This document shows positions 58,412 to 64,000 of a DNA stretch of 64,000 nt, piece by piece. The translations under genes and the position numbers were made by a program. Each line of letters starts with the position of its first letter. Within the stretch, counting starts at the first letter, position 1. Source of the stretch: Natronorubrum daqingense (lineage in GTDB: Archaea > Halobacteriota > Halobacteria > Halobacteriales > Natrialbaceae); NCBI RefSeq assembly GCF_001971705.1, contig NZ_CP019327.1:2728001-2792000 (forward strand). Direction: 5' to 3'. Below the pieces are notes generated by a model, which did no database searches, was not told the DNA's origin, and was given only the letters and a program-made list of their open reading frames with translations.

Positions 58412-59317
58412 TTAGCGAAGACCCTTTCCTCGTTCCCACGTTCGAACGAGGGACGTGAGGGAGTGGTTCATCGGAGTTTCCACACCAACTTTGGCGGATT
58501 GATCGACGACATAGCCGTTGAGCGAATCTATTTCGGTGCGTTGGCCAGCGAGGACGTCCTGGTGCATCGAAGACGTGTTCGCAGCGGTGTCACTCGCGAC
58601 CGATTCCAGTGCAGTCAGCGCCTCACGATTCGAGAGCGAAATACCACTGGCTCGAGCGGTGCGTGCAGTTTCACGAACAACCCCACGCGCGAGAGGACGA
58701 GCCTCGTCCTCGAGCACCGCTGCATTGTCAGTTCGCGTTAGTGCCGTCACGGGGTTGATACCGGTGTTGACGGCGAGTTTCTCCCAGAGGCGACAGGGCA
58801 TCTCCTCGTCGACCGTCGTTTCGAGACCGGCCGAATCGAACAGTGCCCCGACTTCGTCTGCACGCCGTGATTTCCCCCCGTCTCGAGCGCCGAGAACGAC
58901 CTCCCCGATACCAGTACACTCGACGAGACCCGGTTCGACCAGAATCGCCCCGTAAGAGGCCGTTCCAGCGAGAACTGGACACTCGAGGTGTGTTTCGATC
59001 GTCGCTTCGTTCCCCAGTCCGTTTTGCAACGACAGGACGGCGTCGAACGAGCCCGTCGCGAGTGTGCGGGCGGCAGCGACCGTGTCGAACGATTTGACCG
59101 TCACGATCGCGAGGTCACCTTCGAGGTGTCGGCCGTCGGTGGTTGCAGCCGGAGTCGTCGATGCCTCGAGTTCGCCTCGGATCTCGAGTCCCGAGCGTTG
59201 AATCGCACTGATATGGGGGTCTCGGCCGACGAGCGTGACGTCGTTCGATCGTTCGCGCGCGAGAAGCCCCCCGACGAGGCTCCCCACACTCCCGGCTCCG
59301 AAAACGACGATGTTCAT
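58412..59317 (-). CDS. Ketopantoate reductase family protein (PanE/ApbA)
   Basis: A 301-residue NADPH enzyme. The Rossmann loop is MNIVVFGAGSVGSLVGGLLA; then VTVKSFDTVAAA, LSLQNGLGNEATI, the catalytic Lys in LWEKLAVNTGINPVTALT, and the C-terminal Glu/Ser block SSMHQDVLAGQRTEIDSLNGY. The fold is that of 2-dehydropantoate 2-reductase; haloarchaea carry several such genes, so its exact job is uncertain. ATG 59317. Confidence 0.9.
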   Translation of the reverse strand: MNIVVFGAGSVGSLVGGLLARERSNDVTLVGRDPHISAIQRSGLEIRGELEASTTPAATTDGRHLEGDLAIVTVKSFDTVAAARTLATGSFDAVLSLQNGLGNEATIETHLECPVLAGTASYGAILVEPGLVECTGIGEVVLGARDGGKSRRADEVGALFDSAGLETTVDEEMPCRLWEKLAVNTGINPVTALTRTDNAAVLEDEARPLARGVVRETARTARASGISLSNREALTALESVASDTAANTSSMHQDVLAGQRTEIDSLNGYVVDQSAKVGVETPMNHSLTSLVRTWERGKGLR

Positions 59318-59378
59318 GGGACAACCACTGCGAGTACGATAAAAACGATTTGCGTCTTCGCGTCGGAGTGCTACCGCG

Positions 59379-59678
59379 TCAGTCTTCGGTCCAGTAGTAG
59401 AGGTCTTCCCGACCGGTTCCACAGGAGGGGCACGTGTCGGGAAAGTCCGTGTCGAGTGGGCCCATCTCACCGCACTCGAGACACCGCCACATCAGGTGGG
59501 CCTCGCCGAATTCGTGGCCCGAACGGACGTGTTCGACACTCATTCCCTCGAAACCGTCGCGCAGCGTGACGTAGAAGCCGTCTTCGTCGAAGCCACGGAT
59601 GTGGCCGATTTTCTCTCCGTCGTCGGTGTAGACCGCCGTTCCGAACCCGAGGTCTGGGCGGTCGCGTTCTATGGCCAT
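59379..59678 (-). CDS. Zinc-ribbon/rubredoxin-like small protein
   Basis: A 99-residue haloarchaeal protein. The N-terminal half (GTAVYTDDGEKIGHIRGFDEDGFYVTL) is a PRC-barrel-like strand set; the C-terminal half ends with WRCLECGEMGPLDTDF-type and TCPSCGTGREDLYYW, two Cys-x-x-Cys pairs that hold Zn or Fe. I think it belongs to a haloarchaeal DUF7130-like rubredoxin-type family. ATG 59678 is preferred; an ATG four codons upstream is possible. Divergent from the next hydrolase. Confidence 0.8.
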   Translation of the reverse strand: MAIERDRPDLGFGTAVYTDDGEKIGHIRGFDEDGFYVTLRDGFEGMSVEHVRSGHEFGEAHLMWRCLECGEMGPLDTDFPDTCPSCGTGREDLYYWTED

Positions 59679-59971
59679 GTGTGCCCTCATGCCGAGGGAG
59701 GTAATAAAGGCGATACGGTGTTCAGGCAGGCTGTAGGACACGTTTTCGTGAGTGTCGTGTGTAACGATGGAACGGGTTGGTAAACCGCTATATGCGATAT
59801 GCAATCGTGTCGTCCGGGAATGGCTCGCGAACGAGTCGTCGATAGAAACAGCCACAAGTGGCCAGCCCAACTGCTGGACATGCGCCCTCCATCACTTACT
59901 ACAGTTCGACTCGACGAGCCGTCGTACGTCGTTCAGGCTCTCGAATCGCTCTCGGCCGACACAGCAACACG

Positions 59972-60889
59972 ATGACGGGAACCGGCGTCGCTACCGTTCG
60001 TGGGTGTCGACTCTCCTACCGACGGGCCGGGACGAGTGGCCCCCCGATCGTGCTCTGTCACGGTGCCGGAGTCGACGACGCGAGTATATCGTGGCGTCAC
60101 GCGATCGACGCTCTCGCCGAAACCCATCGCGTCTACGCACCGGACTGGCCGGGATACGGGGAGAGCACGGGGGACGTGACACACACGACCGAGTCCTACG
60201 TCGACGTACTCGAGGGGTTCGTCGAAACGATCCCCGGCGAAGTGGTATCGCTCGCCGGCATTTCGATGGGTGGTGGTGTCGCGCTAGGCTACGCCCTCGA
60301 GCACCCCGACCGAGTCGACCGGTTGGCGCTCGTCGACAGCTACGGCCTCGGTGAGAAGTTGCCGTCCGCTTTGTCCTGGAAACTCCAGTCACAGGTGCCC
60401 GGTATGACCGAATTCGGAAAATTTGCCGCGGGAGTCACGCCGGGTACGGCACGACTGGTCCTCGACAATCTCGTTGCCGACGCCGGCGAACTCCCCGAAC
60501 CGTTCGTCGAAGACGTGCGAACGAAGCTGAGAGAGCCCGGATCGATGCAAGCGTTTACCGCGTTTCAGCGAAACGAACTCGCATTCGATGGACGCGTCGA
60601 GACGAACTACGTCGACGACCTCGAGTCGCTTTCCGTCCCGACGCTGCTCGTCCACGGGAAAGAAGATCCGCTCGTGCCCCCCGAATGGTCGGTCAGAGCG
60701 GCGGATCGGATCCCGAACGCGACGCTCGAGATCGTCGACGACTGCGGTCACTGGGCACCTCGAGAGCGACCCGAGGCGTTCAACGAACGCTTGATGCGGT
60801 GGCTCTCGGAGACTCGAGCGGAATTACGTGATTCGGCGGAGGCGTATCCGAAAGCTGGGATTCCGGGAGTGACTCGAACGGGAGAGTAA
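59972..60889 (+). CDS. Alpha/beta hydrolase
   Basis: A 305-residue hydrolase. The oxyanion strand is PIVLCHGAGVD, the nucleophile elbow is SLAGISMGGGVALGYAL, the acid is in LLVHGKEDPLVPPEW and the catalytic His is in VDDCGHWAPRERPEAF. This is a full triad in the order typical of C-C-bond hydrolases, esterases and haloperoxidase-like proteins. ATG 59972 (MTGTGVATVRGCRLSYRRAG). It is the last chromosomal gene before the integrated element. Confidence 0.9.
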   Translation: MTGTGVATVRGCRLSYRRAGTSGPPIVLCHGAGVDDASISWRHAIDALAETHRVYAPDWPGYGESTGDVTHTTESYVDVLEGFVETIPGEVVSLAGISMGGGVALGYALEHPDRVDRLALVDSYGLGEKLPSALSWKLQSQVPGMTEFGKFAAGVTPGTARLVLDNLVADAGELPEPFVEDVRTKLREPGSMQAFTAFQRNELAFDGRVETNYVDDLESLSVPTLLVHGKEDPLVPPEWSVRAADRIPNATLEIVDDCGHWAPRERPEAFNERLMRWLSETRAELRDSAEAYPKAGIPGVTRTGE

Positions 60890-61232
60890 AAGACCCAACG
60901 TGGCGAGTGATGGGCGTGTGATTCTCTAATTAGCGTCTCGAGTTGCTCAGGTCGTTTGTGGCCGACGGGGGTCAGTAAAACTAGACTAAAGAGAAACTAG
61001 TCGCTGGGAACATTGCGTTGTTATTTCCAGCACTCGGACTCGTCTGACCCTATCTATTTGCTAGTTCTGTAAAGTAAACGGCGATATCACGCTATCGTTT
61101 ACTGCGATGGAGAAGCTACCGTGTGGTTCGCTACATGAAGTCCTCAATTCCCGACTGTTTGTTCTTGTCGAACTGCGTCACGACCTCTGTGGAATTCCGA
61201 ACTACTATTATCTAGTAGCCTGAGTATCTGGT
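60890..61232. other. Junction region of the integrated element
   Basis: About 340 bp before the integrase. Contains a direct repeat AAACTAG (60978-60984 and 60994-61000 region) and an inverted pair GTAAACG/CGTTTAC near 61075-61104. No gene is seen. The left attachment site should be near here, but it cannot be named without the other end. Confidence 0.4.
61206..61212 (+). promoter_or_regulatory. Candidate TATA box of the integrase
   Basis: TATTATC lies about 21-27 nt before the ATG and is flanked by CTACT and AGTAG, a 5-bp inverted repeat that could be an operator. Confidence 0.4.
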
Positions 61233-62528
61233 ATGGGGAACAGTCCACGCGAGAAACTACAGGCTCGCAGGGATCGGTTTGAGAAGCTAGTCAAGGACGG
61301 AAAGATAGACGAAAAGACGGGTGACGCTATCCGCGAATTGCTGAACGCCTACGACGAGAATAACGTCATGGTGACGAAACCCAAGGGGGAGAGTCACCGA
61401 ACGCCGCAAACACTCATGGCGTGGCTCTATCGGCTGATTGTGTTTTCCCAATACCGAGACCTAACCGAAGCGACGGCCGACGGCATTAACCGCGACGTAC
61501 AAGATATGCACTCCGGCAAGCACCCCCACGTTCAGGATAAAGGTCTCAAGAAGGGGACGCTTCGGGCGTATCAAGCTGCAGTCCGTCGGTTCTACCAATA
61601 CCATGACTTTGAGGTAGACCCGAACGATATTCCGCTATTCGACAAAGAAGAAACGTCGGTCGATCCCAACGATATGCTCACGAAAGAGGAGATTCATGAA
61701 GCGCGGGACGCAATTGATAATCCCCGCGACTTGCTGATTTACGACCTCCTAATCTACACCGGCCAACGCCGCGAAGCCTTGCGGACGCTTCGAATCAAGG
61801 ACGTAGATCCGCAAGAAGGAACGTTCAGACTCAACCCCGAAGTTGATGGATTGAAGGGGGCGGCCGAACGGAACGGGAATAGACCACTTCTCGCTGCAAA
61901 GGCGACGGTTCAGGATTGGATCAATAACTACCACCCCGATGCATCCGACCCTGAACACTACCTGATTACCGCCCGCCCTGGATACTCGAGACCTGACCCA
62001 ACAACGCCCGTTAGTGGAGAGACGATTCGGAAAGTAATGGAGAACATTAAGAAAGAGACCGACATCACCAAGCCGATGCACCCCCACGCAATGCGACACA
62101 ATTTCGTGACTGTCGCAAAACGGGACTACGATATTCCTGACGATACGATCAAGTACCTAATCGGCCATGACGCTGATTCGACCGTCATGGAAAGCACATA
62201 CGCACACCTATCCGGTGACGACCACGTACAACGCGCGGAAGAAGCCTTCGGGATTCGTGAACCCGAAGAACAATCGTCGTTCACTCCCGACGTGTGCCGC
62301 GTGTGTAACAATCCACTCGAGCCAAGCGCCAAAGCCTGCTCGAATTGCGGGACCGTCTATACACCCGATGCACAACAGACCCAAGAACAGATAGGCGGGG
62401 ATATGAAACGCTCCTATGCTGAAACCGAACCCGGTGACGATGAGACTCTAGACGAACTCGACCAGCTTGATGAACTTCTCGAGAATCCCGAGGTAAAAGC
62501 CGCCCTCCTCGAGAAACTACAGGAATGA
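61233..62528 (+). CDS. Tyrosine recombinase/integrase with C-terminal zinc ribbon
   Basis: A 431-residue site-specific recombinase. A SAM-like N-terminal core-binding domain (about 55-135; TLRAYQAAVRRFYQYHDF) precedes the catalytic domain: Arg179 in YTGQRREALRTL, HPHAMRH with His285 and Arg288, His312 in LIGHDADSTVME and the nucleophile Tyr323 in STYAH. After the catalytic domain is a zinc ribbon (Cys355, Cys358, Cys369, Cys372) and an acidic helical tail. It should catalyse insertion and excision of the element. It is less acidic than chromosomal proteins nearby. Confidence 0.95.
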   Translation: MGNSPREKLQARRDRFEKLVKDGKIDEKTGDAIRELLNAYDENNVMVTKPKGESHRTPQTLMAWLYRLIVFSQYRDLTEATADGINRDVQDMHSGKHPHVQDKGLKKGTLRAYQAAVRRFYQYHDFEVDPNDIPLFDKEETSVDPNDMLTKEEIHEARDAIDNPRDLLIYDLLIYTGQRREALRTLRIKDVDPQEGTFRLNPEVDGLKGAAERNGNRPLLAAKATVQDWINNYHPDASDPEHYLITARPGYSRPDPTTPVSGETIRKVMENIKKETDITKPMHPHAMRHNFVTVAKRDYDIPDDTIKYLIGHDADSTVMESTYAHLSGDDHVQRAEEAFGIREPEEQSSFTPDVCRVCNNPLEPSAKACSNCGTVYTPDAQQTQEQIGGDMKRSYAETEPGDDETLDELDQLDELLENPEVKAALLEKLQE

Positions 62529-62587
62529 GAAGGGTGTGCTGAACTGATAGCAAAGGAGATAATTCGCTCGAGATACTAATTCTAGCT

Positions 62588-63028
62588 ATGTCACACCTTT
62601 GCGGTAGTTGTGGAACTACAGTAGGGACCGAAGCCAAGTTTTGCCCTGAATGCGGAACAGAGACCGGCCAAGAGAGCGGAGAATACCAAGCAGATACCGA
62701 GACGGACGAATGCCGGAAGTGCAACACAGAAATTCCACTAACGGCTATGAAGTGCTCTCAGTGTGGCTATGAGCCTTCGAAGAATACGGCCGGTCGGTGG
62801 ATTATGGGGATTTTCGCGTTCCCCGTGTTTCTCCTAACTAGTCTCCTAACTGTTATCGTTCCCATTGTGTTCCTTGACGGGTCGGTTCCACTATCCTCCG
62901 CTCTCCTAACGCTGATTTTCTTTGGAGGTATTGCCGCCGGAACGGGATTCGTTCTGTACGGGATCTACAAGGCCCAAACCTGGAAGCCAACGCAAGACGC
63001 GCCAATCCAGGTTGGCCCTTCGGAATAG
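62588..63028 (+). CDS. Double zinc-ribbon membrane protein
   Basis: A 146-residue protein with two zinc ribbons (Cys5/8/19/22 and Cys42/45/56/59; CGSCG...CPECG and CRKC...CSQCG) and two TM helices (about 70-95 and 102-125). Such proteins are common in archaeal mobile elements, role unknown. It lies 59 bp after the integrase. Confidence 0.8.
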   Translation: MSHLCGSCGTTVGTEAKFCPECGTETGQESGEYQADTETDECRKCNTEIPLTAMKCSQCGYEPSKNTAGRWIMGIFAFPVFLLTSLLTVIVPIVFLDGSVPLSSALLTLIFFGGIAAGTGFVLYGIYKAQTWKPTQDAPIQVGPSE

Positions 63029-63217
63029 CCAGTATCTCGAGAATCCACACGCGAAACGCTACCTTCTCCGACCTTTTGGACTAACGTTTACGTATGTGGG
63101 AACCCGTCATTAAGCCGTAAGTCATGTTTGGGGTTCCAATCCGAAAACCACACCGAGAGGGTCCAACGTTGGGAAAGACGGACGATTTCCCGTTTCCCCC
63201 TATGGGGGTGGCTAACC

Positions 63218-63490
63218 GTGAGTAAGGCACAACCCCCTGAACCGGAGCCATTTAGCGAGAATATGGACCGGTCGGACGTGCTGGATATGGTCGAATCGGC
63301 TATGGAAGAAGCTCATAGCAAGGTCGAAAGCGGCCGGGTGTACGACCCCGAAAACGAGAAAATCCGAATCAAGTGGGTGAAGGCACTCGGCTACCTGGCA
63401 AACCAGCATCGACAAATCCAGAAAGATAAGGACCTCGAAGAACTCGCGGAAGAAGTCGAACACCTGAAAGAGCAACAGGGGCGAGAATGA
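63218..63490 (+). CDS. Small coiled-coil protein of the element
   Basis: A 90-residue protein if the GTG at 63218 is used (VSKAQPPEPEPFSENMDRSD); an ATG at 63128 would add 30 basic residues of poor composition. It has a long helical part, EKIRIKWVKALGYLANQHRQ, and a Glu/Lys-rich coiled-coil end. I recall similar small proteins in haloarchaeal proviruses but cannot name a function. The TGA overlaps the next ATG by 4 bp. Confidence 0.7.
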   Translation: MSKAQPPEPEPFSENMDRSDVLDMVESAMEEAHSKVESGRVYDPENEKIRIKWVKALGYLANQHRQIQKDKDLEELAEEVEHLKEQQGRE

Positions 63491-63882
63491 CCACCAAACG
63501 ATCCATCAAGAACGACGTAGAGGACTTGAAAAGCCGCGAAGGCGTTGACAGTGACCCACTGGTTTGCGTGTTGACCCATTGCGACGGGGAGGATTCACCA
63601 CACCCTGAATTGACGATTCAACCCCACCCGGAGCAAAAGCCACAGAGTCACCGCATTGCCGTTCCTATCCTCAAGTCGGTGGAATACCTTGAGGAACGAT
63701 GGTTCACCGTTCACACGTGCGAGAACGCCGAGAAATTCGGTCTACACACTACAGGGAACGACGATAGTACGGTAACGGCGTGTGAGCTGTGGGACGCACT
63801 TACCGACGACGACCTCGAGCGAGAGAAGGAACTACGAAAAGAACGCGACGAACCAATCCCGCCGATCCTAGAGAACCTATGA
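63487..63882 (+). CDS. Hypothetical protein of the element
   Basis: A 131-residue soluble protein (MTTKRSIKNDVEDLKSREGV). It has a Cys/His-containing N-terminal part (VCVLTHCDGEDSPHPE) and a charged C-terminal helix. It overlaps both neighbours by 4 bp (ATGA), so the three are read as one unit. No family recognised. Confidence 0.75.
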   Translation: MTTKRSIKNDVEDLKSREGVDSDPLVCVLTHCDGEDSPHPELTIQPHPEQKPQSHRIAVPILKSVEYLEERWFTVHTCENAEKFGLHTTGNDDSTVTACELWDALTDDDLEREKELRKERDEPIPPILENL

Positions 63883-64000
63883 CCCGAAAGACCAAGCGGC
63901 AGATAGAGAACGAACTCGAGAGCCTTGTGGGGAGAGAAAGCAACGAGAACGATTCTCGCCACAAGATACCGGAGGTACTACTCGATGAATGGGGGTTTGA
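63879..64000 (+). CDS. Hypothetical protein, cut by the window edge
   Basis: Starts with ATG overlapping the previous TGA by 4 bp and stays open for 40 codons to the edge (MTRKTKRQIENELESLVGRE). The N-terminus is charged. It may be a small viral protein or the start of a longer gene; the window does not tell. Confidence 0.6.
   Translation, partial: MTRKTKRQIENELESLVGRESNENDSRHKIPEVLLDEWGF

Larger units (their letters stand above)
61233..64000 (+). mobile_element. Left end of an integrated virus or plasmid
   Basis: Starts with a tyrosine integrase followed by short, closely packed plus-strand genes, two of them with 4-bp overlaps. Codon use is less GC-rich than the chromosome and CTCGAG is rarer. 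It runs off the right edge, so its other end and attachment site are not seen. Confidence 0.75.

Noticed and set aside
60855..60895. GTTCGAGTCACTCCCG on the minus strand next to the integrase, like a tRNA 3' half
   Set aside because: The T stem does not pair and the stretch is the 3' end of the hydrolase gene, so I do not call it a tRNA or an attachment core.

Overview
The window is haloarchaeal chromosomal DNA. The evidence is very acidic predicted proteins, high GC with dense CTCGAG motifs in coding DNA, twin-arginine lipoproteins with a cysteine lipobox, a thermosome with a Gly-Met tail, RIO1 and Dim2/Pno1-like KH proteins, a bacterial-type leucyl-tRNA synthetase, a haloarchaeal type I-B CRISPR repeat and an opsin-transducer pair. 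I lean towards the order Natrialbales but cannot prove the genus. No rRNA or tRNA gene was found.

Layout. 0.2-3.8 kb holds uvrB, two tandem GNAT acetyltransferases and a SUI1/aIF1-like protein. 4.4-16.7 kb is a probable organic-acid uptake and CoA-degradation block: UspA, an MFS carrier, a TAXI-type TRAP transporter (binding protein and fused permease), a carboxymuconolactone-decarboxylase-like protein, a second MFS carrier, then a CoA-transferase, a MaoC hydratase and an acyl-CoA dehydrogenase on the minus strand, divergent from an IclR regulator. 17.4-29.6 kb holds a DJ-1/PfpI protein, uvrC, a membrane protein, an ABC exporter, a Cys-rich secreted protein, ligA, a two-TM protein, rio1 and a secreted 5'-nucleotidase. 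29.8-30.1 kb is a small CRISPR array with no cas genes in the window. 30.5-38.2 kb holds a phosphodiesterase, the KH protein, an MFS carrier, an AtoE-type fatty-acid transporter, the thermosome (followed by a cluster of strong hairpins) and an ornithine-cyclodeaminase-family enzyme.

The most striking locus is at 39.2-42.2 kb. A two-TM Htr-type transducer overlaps by 4 bp a seven-helix microbial opsin whose retinal Schiff-base lysine is arginine. The residues known to pass the signal in sensory rhodopsin II (Tyr174, Tyr199, Thr204 equivalents) are kept, so this looks like a sensory receptor that no longer carries retinal in the usual way.

42.6-60.9 kb is mostly housekeeping: leuS, a secreted alpha/beta hydrolase, hsp20, a peroxiredoxin, a HicBA toxin-antitoxin pair, pheA, a truncated haemoglobin, the hemC-cobA-hemD operon, a RecJ/DHH nuclease, a PHP phosphoesterase, small conserved haloarchaeal proteins, a NifU-domain protein, a ketopantoate-reductase-family enzyme and an alpha/beta hydrolase. 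From about 61.2 kb to the right edge, base composition drops and the content changes to a tyrosine integrase with a zinc ribbon, a zinc-ribbon membrane protein and small overlapping genes. This is the left end of an integrated virus or plasmid that runs out of the window.
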